Shown: positions 7,312 to 15,467, counted from the first letter of the stretch. The stretch is 33,752 nucleotides of DNA from an uncultured Bacillota bacterium (GCA_934702375.1 CAKUYE010000022.1:1-33752); one strand, 5' to 3'. Notes: generated by a model not told the origin, from the sequence alone. Program-made: numbers and translations.

Positions 7312-8733
7312 TTACATTTTTTCAATGGAATCAAGAAGTTCGCGGCTGATGCCCTGAGTTTCAAAGATATCCTTGATCTGAGAAAGGATGGCTTCGTCAC
7401 AAGCGGGCTTGGTAGCTTCGTATTTTTCCATTAAAGCTTCGTACTGTTTTTCGATGTTCAGTTCATACTGATGGGCAGGATCCTGAACGTTGCCGCGGGA
7501 GCAAAGTTTGGGAGCGAGGGGTTCGGTATGGCAGAACTGGAAGGTGTGATCCTTGGTGAGATATTCACCGTCATGACCGACCTGATCGATGAGTTCCAGA
7601 GGAATGGTTTCATCGTTGATTTCAAATTCACGGAGGAATCTCTTAACGTAACGAATGACTTCAAAGTCAGAAATAACCTTTTCGTAAGAGGTGTAGGAAT
7701 ATCCATCGAGAATACCGGCAGCATGAATAATGAAGTTGATCTTATTCTGCCAGCAGGAAAGAAGGGTCATATAGGATTCGATGCCGGCCTGGGTATCGAC
7801 GATTTTGGAGTCGGTAAGAGCACCGCCGCCACGGCAGGGCAGACTGTAGTATTTAGCCATAAGAGCAAGATAGCGATAGCAGAGAGCACCTTCGGGAGAA
7901 CCGATAGCGATCTGCCCGGTTTTCATATCCGCAGTAGTGGACTGAGAACCCATAAGTACGGGAGTACCGGGGCGAACCATCTGAGCCAAAGCGATGGTAG
8001 CAAGGGCTTCCGCCGTGCTCATAGCAATGGTACCTGCCAAAGTTACGGGAGAAGTGGAACCGGCCATATCGCAGGGAGCGATAACGATGGGCTGACCGGC
8101 TTCGGCAAATTTGATCAGAACATCGGTCATCATGATGTCAAGCTGTAAGGGAGTATTAGCATTGACGATGGTGATAAGATGGGGATGCTTAATCAATTCT
8201 TCTTTGCCGCCATAAGCAACTTCCGCTGCTTTCAGCATGGCATCCATGTATTCTTCCTTACCGGCAACGCAGAACATGGCTTTGTCGGAATGGGTGTAGG
8301 TGGCATAGAACATGGAAAGGCAGGAGGAAGGAATGGGAACATCGAAGGGCTGAACCATTAAGCCGCCGTCGATTTTGAAATCTTCGTTGGCATGGAACAT
8401 TTTTGCATAGTTGACATAGTCCTGAATGGTAGCCTGACGTTTCACACCGTTTTTATCGGCAATGTGAGCGCAGCCGTAAAGCGGTACAGGGTTCACTTCA
8501 TCTCCGCCGATGGTCATATTGTACTTGGGATTTCTGGCATAGAGGGTAAAGCAGGAGGGAGCCTTTCTTACCCAGTACATCAGCTGTTCTTCGGTGAAAT
8601 AAGCCACGTTGCCTTCCATACGGATATCGTGGGCTTTGAGAATTTCCACGGCTTTGGGGTTGTGGTATTTCATACCGGTTTTTGCCAACATTGCGACGGC
8701 TGCTTCATGAATTTTTTGTAATCTTTCGCGCAT
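7312..8733 (-). CDS. MttB-family (non-pyrrolysine) quaternary amine:corrinoid methyltransferase
   Basis: This 473-residue MttB-superfamily protein is paralogous to 529-1956. Shared landmarks include AGSTSPVTLAGTIAMSTAE, GTPVLMGSQSTTADMK, GGGALTDSKIVDTQAGIES and HAAGILDGYSYTSYEK. It should transfer a methyl group from a quaternary amine to a Co(I) corrinoid protein. No in-frame TAG is present, so pyrrolysine is not used. The N-terminus is shorter than in the paralogue, but the ATG has an AAAGGAG site and fits the first conserved helix. It sits between two BCCT genes in the TetR-linked operon. The differing promoter control of the two MttB modules (TetR here, sigma-54 there) suggests they serve different substrates. 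No corrinoid protein gene is in this operon. The substrate is not resolvable by eye. Confidence 0.9.
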   Translation of the reverse strand: MRERLQKIHEAAVAMLAKTGMKYHNPKAVEILKAHDIRMEGNVAYFTEEQLMYWVRKAPSCFTLYARNPKYNMTIGGDEVNPVPLYGCAHIADKNGVKRQATIQDYVNYAKMFHANEDFKIDGGLMVQPFDVPIPSSCLSMFYATYTHSDKAMFCVAGKEEYMDAMLKAAEVAYGGKEELIKHPHLITIVNANTPLQLDIMMTDVLIKFAEAGQPIVIAPCDMAGSTSPVTLAGTIAMSTAEALATIALAQMVRPGTPVLMGSQSTTADMKTGQIAIGSPEGALCYRYLALMAKYYSLPCRGGGALTDSKIVDTQAGIESYMTLLSCWQNKINFIIHAAGILDGYSYTSYEKVISDFEVIRYVKRFLREFEINDETIPLELIDQVGHDGEYLTKDHTFQFCHTEPLAPKLCSRGNVQDPAHQYELNIEKQYEALMEKYEATKPACDEAILSQIKDIFETQGISRELLDSIEKM

Positions 8734-8783
8734 TTTAAATTTCTCCTTTAATAAAACTTCTTATTTTTAATATCAAATCGTTT

Positions 8784-10427
8784 TTATTCTACTGCCGCAT
8801 TGCTCTTTCTTTTTTTCTTTTTCGGTTCTTCGGCCTGAGCGGCTTCCTCTGCCCGAAGGGCTTCCCGTTCTTCATCGGAAAGGGTCAAATCATAGCGGCT
8901 TCTCTGGCGCATGCTTTTAATATAAGCTCCGGCCCAGATCAACTGCACCAGCAAAATCGGCAAGCCGCAAACGACGGAGGCAGTTTGCAAGGCGCCAAGA
9001 CCGCCGCTGATGAGCAGAACAAAGGCAACGGCACCCATGAGAATTCCCCAAAATACCTTGATACCGGCGGGAGAAGACTTCACTTCATCATCGCCAAGAT
9101 ATTCCGGTTTGATGGACATATCCGCCAGAGTCAGCGTCATGGATTCGGAAAGCGTAAGCAAAGAGAAGATGATTGCCAGGAAAACAAGAGCATATAATAC
9201 GGGAGTCAAGGGAAGATTATCTACATAGGCAAAGAGTGCAACAGAGCTGCCCCATTCGCTGATAGCATCATAGATGGCGGCACCATTCATCTGGAAGTTA
9301 ATGGCAGAGCTGCCAAAAATGCCAAACCAGGCAATGGCAAAGATCGTAGGAGCGACCAGGTTGACCAATACGAACTGACGAATGGTGCGGCCTTTTGCCA
9401 GCTTGATCAGGAATAAACCAACGATGGGTGCAAAGGACAACCACCATGCCCAGTAGAAAATGGACCAACCGCTAACCCAACCGGTAGCTTTTACCGGTTC
9501 CAGGTAGAAGGATTCGGGAATAATGAAAGCAAGATACTGACCAATCGCACTGGTGGTGTTGTTGAGAATAAACATGGTTCCGCCGAAGATAAATGCCCAG
9601 ATCATCAGTGCGAAATAGATGTACATATTGGCGTTGCTGACATGGGTGATGGCTTTATGCAGACCGGAGCAGGAAGCGCCGATGGTGCAGATCACAAGAA
9701 CGCCGATAAAGAAGATGGCAAGAAAAGCATCGCTGAAGTTCGTACCGAAAACGTAATTTACACCGACGCCAAACTGAGAAACACCGAAACCAAGAGAAGT
9801 ACCCATACCGCCAAGAATGGCAAAGATACAGAGGGCGCTGACAACCTTTCCCCAGATTCCTTCACATTTATCCCCAAGAAGAGGATAGAGGGTGGAGGTA
9901 AGGCTGAAACGGCGTTTGCCGTTCATGATAATGAAAGCGCAGCAGAGACCGGCGGCAGTGTAAATACCGTAGGGATGCAACCCCCAATGGAGGAAATTGA
10001 ACTTCAATGCGCCTTCGGCAGCATCGGCACTGCCTGCTTCCCAACCGGTGAAGCCCGGAGGCGACATCAGATTACTCAAAGGTTCGGCAACCCCCCAGTA
10101 AACAATACCAATGGCGATCCCGGAGGTCAAAGCAATGGCAAACCAGGTAAAGAAGGGCATATCCGGCTTGGCATCTTTACCGCCCAAACGGATATTGCCA
10201 TATTTACTGAAGCCGGCCCAAAAACAAAAGGCAACCAGAAGTGTAGCGCCAAGGGCATAAAACCAACTGAAATACTTTGTACAAAAAGCCAGTGCCGCAC
10301 TGGCACCATTACTGAAAGCATCGGGAGCAACGATACCAACCACAGTAAAGATCAACAGAATAATTGCCGGAGGTAAAAAGATCGGATAATCGATCTTTTT
10401 CAAAACAGAAACTTTTTCTTTTTCCAT
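8784..10427 (-). CDS. BCCT-family transporter with altered substrate-site residues
   Basis: This 547-residue BCCT carrier is the first gene of the operon, with an AAGGGGA site before the ATG. It differs from the other two complete BCCTs at family hot spots. The helix 3 motif reads GIAIG (103-107) instead of GMGIG. The helix 4 box reads WGLHPYGIY (148-156), with Tyr replacing the second Trp. Helix 8 reads FYWAWWLSF (324-332), with Phe replacing the last Trp. In BetP-type proteins these positions line the betaine path, so the substrate or the coupling ion may differ (for example a bulkier betaine, carnitine-like compound or exchange mode). It has a charged C-terminal tail ending in KKKKRKSNAAVE. 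Two of the three TetR-type palindromes lie upstream. Confidence 0.92.
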   Translation of the reverse strand: MEKEKVSVLKKIDYPIFLPPAIILLIFTVVGIVAPDAFSNGASAALAFCTKYFSWFYALGATLLVAFCFWAGFSKYGNIRLGGKDAKPDMPFFTWFAIALTSGIAIGIVYWGVAEPLSNLMSPPGFTGWEAGSADAAEGALKFNFLHWGLHPYGIYTAAGLCCAFIIMNGKRRFSLTSTLYPLLGDKCEGIWGKVVSALCIFAILGGMGTSLGFGVSQFGVGVNYVFGTNFSDAFLAIFFIGVLVICTIGASCSGLHKAITHVSNANMYIYFALMIWAFIFGGTMFILNNTTSAIGQYLAFIIPESFYLEPVKATGWVSGWSIFYWAWWLSFAPIVGLFLIKLAKGRTIRQFVLVNLVAPTIFAIAWFGIFGSSAINFQMNGAAIYDAISEWGSSVALFAYVDNLPLTPVLYALVFLAIIFSLLTLSESMTLTLADMSIKPEYLGDDEVKSSPAGIKVFWGILMGAVAFVLLISGGLGALQTASVVCGLPILLVQLIWAGAYIKSMRQRSRYDLTLSDEEREALRAEEAAQAEEPKKKKRKSNAAVE

Positions 10428-10474
10428 AACGTATTCCCCTTAATAATTAATAAAATCATTGGAGCATATACCAA

Positions 10475-10490
10475 AGATATCTTGATAACT
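10475..10490. promoter_or_regulatory. Operator-like inverted repeat 1 upstream of the BCCT operon
   Basis: AGATATCTTGATAACT resembles the other two palindromes near the TetR gene (shared core ATCwTGATwAC). It lies about 50 bases upstream of the BCCT start, on the downstream side of a TATAAT box (minus strand, 10536-10541). Confidence 0.55.
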
Positions 10491-10535
10491 TTTATTCCGG
10501 AACAAAATATCCCTAATTTTCAGGTATTTTCACGG

Positions 10536-10541
10536 ATTATA
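10536..10541 (-). promoter_or_regulatory. Candidate -10 box of the TetR-linked BCCT operon
   Basis: On the minus strand this is a perfect TATAAT about 110 bases upstream of the BCCT start. No good -35 box lies at the right distance, which would fit a weak or activated promoter. It is flanked by operator-like palindromes at 10475-10490 and 10595-10610. Confidence 0.4.
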
Positions 10542-10594
10542 TGCTGATTTTTTGACATACAGTCCATATGAAGCGGGATATAAATGCATTTAAG

Positions 10595-10610
10595 GTTATC
10601 TTGATAACTT
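10595..10610. promoter_or_regulatory. Operator-like inverted repeat 2
   Basis: GGTTATCTTGATAACT is centred on TT; the symmetry extends outward to TTAArGTTATC half-sites with one mismatch. It lies between the TetR stop and the BCCT promoter region, exactly 120 bases from the first palindrome. Confidence 0.6.
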
Positions 10611-10671
10611 TAAGGTCAAAAAAATATAAATCTCACGAAATATATTTAAAGAGAACGCTGCCGAAATCGGC

Positions 10672-11352
10672 TCAGCGATCCAAAGATTGCGCCTTATCCA
10701 AAAGATGCAGGCGATAGTTTTTACGCAGAATATCTACAAATTCCTTCGTTGCTTTTTTTGCCACACCGGGTTCCCGATAGGTCTCCCGATATGCCATAAG
10801 CATGCCGCGGAAGATGTAAACATCCATCCGACTCAACAGGTCGGCGCTTTCAAAGCCGAGCATTCCCGCATCAACGGCACGCTTCAGCATAAGAAAATCA
10901 CGTTCCCGTAGATTGTTACTTTGAATGATCATCTTGAAATACCCGGATAATTTTGTCAAATCCTCCGGAAATTCGGAATAGTATTCCATGACAATCTCCT
11001 GTATATTCGAGGTTTCTTTCCCAAAAAACAAATTTTCAAAGATCGGAATATTCAAAAAGGAATAGTAGGCGAAGCTCTCCCACATCAGCAGATTCATTTC
11101 CAGATAATCGGACTCCAACTGAGAGAGGAAGGCGATATCTTCGGAGTATTGACTCAAGTAACGCAGAGATGCCAAAGATAGCAAATGATCGGCGTCCTTA
11201 AAATGCTTATACAAAGCAGCACTGCTGCACCCTACTTTTTCGGCAACCTTACGGATCGTAAAGCCCTCCATACCATTTTCACAGAGGATGTCATAGGTCG
11301 CTTCGATATAATCCCTTTTGAGATTTTTTTGTTTCGTTTTTTTGGTAATCAT
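10672..11352 (-). CDS. TetR/AcrR-family transcriptional regulator
   Basis: This 226-residue protein has a classic N-terminal TetR DNA-binding domain (about 12-58). ATYDILCENGMEGFTIRKVA forms the first helices, and the helix-turn-helix reads VGCSSAALYKHFKDADHLL. The C-terminal ligand domain is helical and not assignable by eye. The gene lies 244 bases upstream of the BCCT-MttB-BCCT-yajC operon on the same strand. A perfect palindrome overlaps its own start codon and two related ones precede the operon, so autoregulation and control of the operon by an imported or catabolic ligand are likely. A strong vegetative promoter lies immediately upstream. The stop is TGA. Confidence 0.9.
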   Translation of the reverse strand: MITKKTKQKNLKRDYIEATYDILCENGMEGFTIRKVAEKVGCSSAALYKHFKDADHLLSLASLRYLSQYSEDIAFLSQLESDYLEMNLLMWESFAYYSFLNIPIFENLFFGKETSNIQEIVMEYYSEFPEDLTKLSGYFKMIIQSNNLRERDFLMLKRAVDAGMLGFESADLLSRMDVYIFRGMLMAYRETYREPGVAKKATKEFVDILRKNYRLHLLDKAQSLDR

Positions 11353-11359
11353 GATTACC
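11344..11359. promoter_or_regulatory. Operator-like palindrome over the TetR start codon
   Basis: GGTAATCATGATTACC is a perfect 16-bp palindrome containing the ATG of the TetR gene and lying just downstream of its -10 box. It matches the other two sites at the core (ATCwTGATwAC), consistent with autorepression. Confidence 0.6.
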
Positions 11360-11366
11360 TGCCCTC

Positions 11367-11395
11367 ATAATATTACATTTTTCTTGTTCTGTCAA
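11367..11395 (-). promoter_or_regulatory. Strong vegetative promoter of the TetR gene
   Basis: On the minus strand TTGACA (11390-11395), a 17-base spacer and TATTAT (11367-11372) precede the TetR ATG by only 14 bases. The expected transcript start would leave a very short leader. Confidence 0.82.
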
Positions 11396-11534
11396 TAGGT
11401 TTTTTCAAAAAAAATCCTTTTTTATTTTATCAAACTTTTCCTTCCCTCTCAAGGGAAAATACTTGACATTTATGATATTTGCCACAATAAATCGCAAAAA
11501 ACCTGCATAATGCGGGTAGACAAAGAGCTTTCAT

Positions 11535-11570
11535 AAAAAACTCTCCCCTTCCGTCAGCGAAAAGGGAGAG
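11535..11570 (-). terminator. Rho-independent terminator of the EamA-family gene
   Basis: CTCTCCCCTT (11541-11550) pairs with AAAGGGAGAG (11561-11570). On the minus strand it is followed by TTTTTT. It is 22 bases after the transporter stop codon. Confidence 0.88.
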
Positions 11571-11591
11571 ATAAACATTGCTTACTTTTTT

Positions 11592-12437
11592 TCACAGCAG
11601 GATGCTCAGAAAGATCATAACGGCTCCGGCGACCTCTTTGAGGGACATCAGCTCTCCGAAAAAGAGGAATGCCAAAACGGCGCAGAATACCGGTTCCAGA
11701 GAGTATAGAAAGCCGATGCGCTCCGGTGTGACCTTTTTCTGGGCAACGGTTTGGGCGATATAGCCATAGGCACTGGAAATAAAAGCCAGACCAAGGATGC
11801 CGATCCAGCCCATGGTATCCATGGAAAACCGCATTTCCCCGAGGATCACGGCGGCAATCAGGCCATAAAGTGATGTAAATCCCAACTGCCAAACGCTGAT
11901 CACCAAAGAACGGCAATCCTTTGCCAAAGCCCGGTTGGTAATGATGATCTGCACCGCATAGGAGCCGGCCCCGGCAAGGCAAAGCCAGGCACCGCCCTCA
12001 ATGGTAAAGCCGGTGGTAACGGACATCAAAGCCACGCCGCCCAGAGCCAGAGCCACGGAAAGAAGCACCTTTTTCTCCGGGAATTTCCGTTGCAAAATGC
12101 CATTGAGGATAGGCACCATGGCAACGGTGGTTCCGGCAAGAAAACCGGCGGTAGAAGCATCGGTGGTCTTTAACCCGTAATTGTAGAACATGGAAAGGGC
12201 AAAGACCGCCACCGCCAAAAGAGCGCTGTATTTGACCTCAGTCTTATTGGGCCACACTTTTTTGCGAAGGATCAAAAGCAAAAAGGGAAAAGCAATGCCA
12301 AAGCGCAGCATCACAATTTGGGAAGGAGTGAGACACCCCAAACCCCACTTCATAAAAATATAGGAGAAACCCCAGGCACAGGCAGCACTGGCCATCAAAA
12401 GGTCGCTTTTATTCAACCGCGCTTCCTTCTTTTCCAT
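11592..12437 (-). CDS. DMT-superfamily (EamA) permease
   Basis: This 281-residue, about ten-helix membrane protein has two EamA repeats (about 14-140 and 150-280). It starts MEKKEARLNKSDLLMASAACAWGFSYIFMKWGL; the SAACAWGFSYIFMK stretch in helix 1 is typical of drug/metabolite transporters, often exporters of amino acids or related metabolites. The ATG at 12437 has an AAGGAG site. The longer in-frame start at 12581 would translate a hairpin repeat region and is rejected. It stands alone with its own terminator, and repeat copy A lies just upstream. Its link to methylamine use is only positional and the substrate is unknown. Confidence 0.88.
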   Translation of the reverse strand: MEKKEARLNKSDLLMASAACAWGFSYIFMKWGLGCLTPSQIVMLRFGIAFPFLLLILRKKVWPNKTEVKYSALLAVAVFALSMFYNYGLKTTDASTAGFLAGTTVAMVPILNGILQRKFPEKKVLLSVALALGGVALMSVTTGFTIEGGAWLCLAGAGSYAVQIIITNRALAKDCRSLVISVWQLGFTSLYGLIAAVILGEMRFSMDTMGWIGILGLAFISSAYGYIAQTVAQKKVTPERIGFLYSLEPVFCAVLAFLFFGELMSLKEVAGAVMIFLSILL

Positions 12438-12454
12438 AATAAACTCCTTGAGAC

Positions 12455-12556
12455 CTCCCGTTGGGAGGTGTGAAATCCCGCCTTTGGCGAGGTGAAATCC
12501 GCCTGCGGCGGGTGAAATCTCCCTCCGGGAGGTGAAATCTCTCCTTCGGTGAGGTT
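12455..12556. repeat. Tandem array of short hairpin units (GGTGAAATC-linked)
   Basis: Four or five consecutive units of about 22-24 bases each carry a small hairpin (for example CGCCTTTGGCG, CCGCCTGCGGCGG, CTCCCTCCGGGAGG, CTCTCCTTCGGTGAGG) separated by GGTGAAATC-like linkers. A shorter, degenerate version is at 17715-17770. It forms the left part of repeat copy A. Confidence 0.75.
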
Positions 12557-12559
12557 GTG

Positions 12560-12891
12560 GAAGCATTGCTCCGCAATGCAAAAATGGCTTCGCCTTGAGG
12601 AGAAGCTGGCGGCGTTAGCCGACTGATGAGGTGTCGCGAGGGGTGCATCTGTATTTTATGCGATTTGTTTCTGCGGCGCAGCATCTTTCATATATGCAAT
12701 ATTTTTCGCCGCAGATACATTACCAAACAAAGCCTTTTTCACCCGTCACGCCACCTCATCCGACGGTTAACCTTAGAAAATGCCGCAGGCATTTTCAAGG
12801 ATAACCTAGTGCCCTTCGGAGCCAATGCCGAAGGCATTTGCCCGAAAAGGCCGAGCGCTTCGCGCCCACCTTCCCCTCAAGGGGAAGGCAT
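12560..12891. repeat. Dispersed structured repeat, copy A
   Basis: This is a non-coding module shared with 17780-18117 in the same orientation. It holds, in order, AAGCATTGCTCCGCAATGC, AGAAGCTGGCGGCG, a long imperfect hairpin (12625-12760) with the inner stem TCTGCGGCG/CGCCGCAGA, and a 142-bp core (12750-12891) matching copy B with one mismatch. The core contains nested hairpins: GGTTA..CCTT around AAAATGCC/GGCATTTT, AATGCCGAAGGCATT and CTTCCCCTCAAGGGGAAG. No transposase or credible coding sequence is present, so it resembles a MITE-like or REP-like family. Confidence 0.85.
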
Positions 12892-12910
12892 GCGCAGCAG
12901 GCACTTTTAT

Positions 12911-13140
12911 AAGAATCCTACACTTTTTCGCGACGGCATAACGCTTATCGCGAAGCATCGCAAAAGTTTCTGCGACGCACAACATCGCGGTAAAACATCC
13001 CTCCGGGTGGGATAAACGGTTTTAATCGGGTAAAAGATTCCGGCAGCGGGAGCAAAGTATACAAGAGGTATCTGCAGCCTCCCGGTGGCGGGAGATTTTG
13101 CCCGATTACAACCGTTTAGCGCGCCCGCAACAAAACCTCA
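12911..13140. repeat. Second hairpin module of repeat copy A
   Basis: The stretch GGGATAAACGGTTTTAATCG with GGTAAAAG following (about 13008-13036) is answered by GATTTTGCCCGATTACAACC-GTTTAGC (about 13093-13120), a long inverted repeat with an inner CGGCAGCGGGAG/CTCCCGGTGGCGGG stem. The GATAAACG...TCGGGTAAAA arm is the same motif as in the 64-bp units after copy B. Nothing here looks coding. Confidence 0.65.
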
Positions 13141-13179
13141 CGCCGATGCACCCAGCTAAAAGACACTAGAGCAAAACCA

Positions 13180-13998
13180 TCACCGGGAAGGGATACGATA
13201 CGTACAGGGCATCCCCACTACACACTTCCCGCAGGTATTCGACCCCACCAACGCTTTGGACGCATCCTCCAGCTGATAGGACGGTTTTTCGCAATAGCCC
13301 ACATGGACGGCGGCATTTTCATCACAGAGGCCGTTGCACTTGTTACGATCGTAGGCGTACTTTCCATCCTCGGCGGTGAGAGCAACGGCAGGGCAGTGTT
13401 TCACGCACTTGCCGCAGGAGCCGTTTCGTTTATACAGGCAGTATTCCATTTCGGGCATGGGGTCCCACTCTACATCCAGCGCCGTCACAACGGTGCTGAC
13501 CCTGCCGCAACAGCCGGCTTCGGTAATGAGCATGTTGTTGATGCCAAAGGTGCCCATGCCGCAATAGTAGGCCAAATGACGCTGAGACCATTTGCTTAAC
13601 AGCAGCTTATCGTCGTAGCTGCCGGATTCCGGGGAGATTGCCGCCATAATGCCCTGCTCTTGAAGGTATTTGATCAGAGCGAGGTTAATCTCCAAAATGG
13701 TGGCATTTGTTTTTTCATAGGCCTTGGCCCATTCCACCGAGGAAAGGCGGCCGGCCTTATTGGTATCGCCGATCTCCTTGCGGAAGGGCAGAAAATAGGC
13801 AACAATGGTTTTGGCTTCGGGCAGCACTTCCCAGGGCAGGTCGTGTTCGGGATGAACAATCTCCCGCAGCTTTGCCAATTCCGGACGGCGGGCATCGCCA
13901 AAATACACCAGAGGTTCCCGCCAGATATGAGGGTTGATGCCCCCTTCATCGGCTTTTTTTGCATAGTTTTTGATAAATTCCGTTACCTTTTCTCTCAT
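13180..13998 (-). CDS. QueG-like 4Fe-4S protein (epoxyqueuosine reductase-related), candidate corrinoid electron donor
   Basis: This 272-residue protein resembles QueG and related cobamide-linked iron-sulfur proteins. The middle contains WSQRHLAYYCGMGTFG (137-152) followed by an LITEAGCCGRVSTVVTALDV stretch, as in QueG. A ferredoxin-like region follows: Cys187-x7-Cys195-x2-Cys198-x3-Cys202-Pro and Cys256-x2-Cys259-x4-Cys264, with extra cysteines at 221, 225 and 235. QueG itself is longer and has C-terminal HEAT repeats, absent here. I chose the ATG at 13998, with a GGGGA site, over ATGs at 14028 and 14100 that overlap the previous gene. It is the last gene of the sigma-54 operon with the ASKHA ATPase and two MetH-activation-like proteins. 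A role in reducing Co(II) corrinoid is inferred; true queuosine synthesis is the alternative. Confidence 0.82.
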   Translation of the reverse strand: MREKVTEFIKNYAKKADEGGINPHIWREPLVYFGDARRPELAKLREIVHPEHDLPWEVLPEAKTIVAYFLPFRKEIGDTNKAGRLSSVEWAKAYEKTNATILEINLALIKYLQEQGIMAAISPESGSYDDKLLLSKWSQRHLAYYCGMGTFGINNMLITEAGCCGRVSTVVTALDVEWDPMPEMEYCLYKRNGSCGKCVKHCPAVALTAEDGKYAYDRNKCNGLCDENAAVHVGYCEKPSYQLEDASKALVGSNTCGKCVVGMPCTYRIPSR

Positions 13999-14029
13999 CT
14001 CATATTCCCCGCTTATCTTTTTTATCATT

Positions 14030-14719
14030 TTATTTTCTGTATAACGTTTCCAACAATGCTTTTTCACAATAGGGCTCTTTCCGGCGAGGACAATCTTCAC
14101 GCTGGCAATAAATGCAGTCGGTGGAGAGTTCCTTCATCTGGTAGCAAATGCCGGATACGGTTTTCAGCGGCGTCATCAGGAAGTGCGGCTTCAAAGACAC
14201 GCCGATTTCCGCTGCAGCGTCACCGTAAAGGGCAAAAAGCTTTTTCTGTTCATGAATGGTCCAGCCGGATAAAGAGCCCGGGTTAGAGATTCCTACTACA
14301 TAGCCTTCGGGGAGCAAATTTACCACCCGGCCTTTGACAACAAACTCCATCTGTTTTTGATAAAAATCCATAATGGCGTCAAAGGCGAATTTTTCCGACA
14401 TATCCGTCAGAGCATCCCCGTAGGCTTCCAATTCCAAACCGCAGGTACAAAGATAGGGATATACCTTTGGCACATTCCGAAGCCGGCTTGCCAAAAGCTC
14501 GCTGCACAGCGGAATGCCATCGACCACTGCAATTTCCTCGGTGACCTTTTCCACGGTACATTCCATAAAAAGGGCCTTCGGTTCGGCTATATTTTTTGTT
14601 CTCTCAAGGAGATCCCGAATCGTTGCGGCAAAGCGATGCTCCGGCGGCATACCGAGACGTTTCAGAACATCGGTTTCGTCAAAGGGGATCATCTCACCTT
14701 GAAGAATCGTTAACTTCAC
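14030..14719 (-). CDS. MetH activation-domain-like protein, paralogue 2
   Basis: This 229-residue protein resembles stand-alone relatives of the activation domain of B12-dependent methionine synthase, which binds SAM next to the corrinoid during reactivation. Landmarks are VYPYLCTCGLELEAYGDAL, TDMSEKFAFDAIMDFYQKQ and SNPGSLSGWTIHEQKKLFAL (the position of the PGY-type SAM/corrinoid loop). The C-terminal cluster is Cys202-x2-Cys205-x4-Cys210-Pro with RRK, plus Cys218, probably a metal or Fe-S site not found in MetH itself. It aligns without gaps to its neighbour at 14750-15445 through the cysteine cluster. Translation appears to start at GTG (14719) behind AGAGGAGG. It is the third gene of the ATPase operon. 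A role in corrinoid reactivation is inferred. Confidence 0.8.
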   Translation of the reverse strand: MKLTILQGEMIPFDETDVLKRLGMPPEHRFAATIRDLLERTKNIAEPKALFMECTVEKVTEEIAVVDGIPLCSELLASRLRNVPKVYPYLCTCGLELEAYGDALTDMSEKFAFDAIMDFYQKQMEFVVKGRVVNLLPEGYVVGISNPGSLSGWTIHEQKKLFALYGDAAAEIGVSLKPHFLMTPLKTVSGICYQMKELSTDCIYCQREDCPRRKEPYCEKALLETLYRK

Positions 14720-14749
14720 GGTAGCATTCCTCCTCTGTACTGAGGTAAT

Positions 14750-15445
14750 TTACATTTCATCTTCGCCTTTGGCAGCAAGGAAAGCCTTCATGGAAAAGGC
14801 GGCCTTGCGGTTGGGGCAGTTCTTTTTCTGGCAGAGGGCGCAATCGTGGGTCACCTCACTGCTGCCAAAGCGAATCCCGGCAACACTTTTTACCGGAAAC
14901 ATCAGGCAGCTCTCGTTCAACCGAATCCCGGCTTTTACGGCATTTTCACCAAAAAGCCCAAAGAGGGGTTTTTGCTCCCGAATATGCCAACCGATCAGAG
15001 AACCGGGGTTGGAAGCGGAAGCAACCTGCCCCTCGGGGAGCAGATCTTCCACGGCGCCGGCCACAACGGCATCGATCTGACGGCGGTAAAACTCCATCAC
15101 GGCATCAAAGGCAAACTTTTCCACCATATCGGTGAGGGACTCGGCATAATCTGCCAGCTCATTGCTGCAAGTCGAAGCATAGGGATAGACGGTGGTAAGC
15201 CCCTTCAGTTTTTTGCAGAGGATGGGGCTGTGAAAGGTATAACCTTCCACCGTAACGGTGCTGCCGGTGTTGGCTTCCAAGGCACATTCCATAAAAAACC
15301 CTTTGGGCTTGGCAATTTGATCGGTTCGTTCCAGCAAAGCGGCAATGCTTTCGCCAAAAGCATGATCTTCCGGCATATGCAGGCTTTTCAATACGTCTTT
15401 TTCATCAAAGGCTCTTTCATACTGATCGAAAAAATGAACTTTCAT
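14750..15445 (-). CDS. MetH activation-domain-like protein, paralogue 1
   Basis: This 231-residue paralogue of 14030-14719 has the same architecture: VYPYASTCSNELADYAESL, TDMVEKFAFDAVMEFYRRQ, SNPGSLIGWHIREQKPLFGL and a C-terminal Cys202-x2-Cys205-x4-Cys210-Pro-Asn-Arg-Lys cluster at identical positions. It has a strong AAAGGAGG site and begins 22 bases after the ATPase stop, so it is the second gene of the operon. The tandem pair suggests a heterodimer or two corrinoid-protein specificities. The family in MetH reactivates cob(II)alamin by reductive methylation; here the partner could be MtbC or other corrinoid proteins of the methylamine pathway. The fold call rests on motif resemblance, so function is inference. 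Confidence 0.8.
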   Translation of the reverse strand: MKVHFFDQYERAFDEKDVLKSLHMPEDHAFGESIAALLERTDQIAKPKGFFMECALEANTGSTVTVEGYTFHSPILCKKLKGLTTVYPYASTCSNELADYAESLTDMVEKFAFDAVMEFYRRQIDAVVAGAVEDLLPEGQVASASNPGSLIGWHIREQKPLFGLFGENAVKAGIRLNESCLMFPVKSVAGIRFGSSEVTHDCALCQKKNCPNRKAAFSMKAFLAAKGEDEM

Positions 15446-15467
15446 CTGATATACCTCCTTTTACACT

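Noticed and set aside
12455..12556. CRISPR array
   Set aside because: The repeated units are about 22-24 bases with hairpins that vary and only short linkers; no constant repeat with unique spacers and no cas genes.
12438..12581. Upstream extension of the EamA permease
   Set aside because: It would translate the hairpin repeat array; AAGGAG directly precedes the ATG at 12437.
12911..13140. Integron attC-like sites
   Set aside because: The long palindromes with GTTTA-type ends recall attC, but there is no integrase, no consistent RYYYAAC/GTTRRRY pairs and no gene cassettes.
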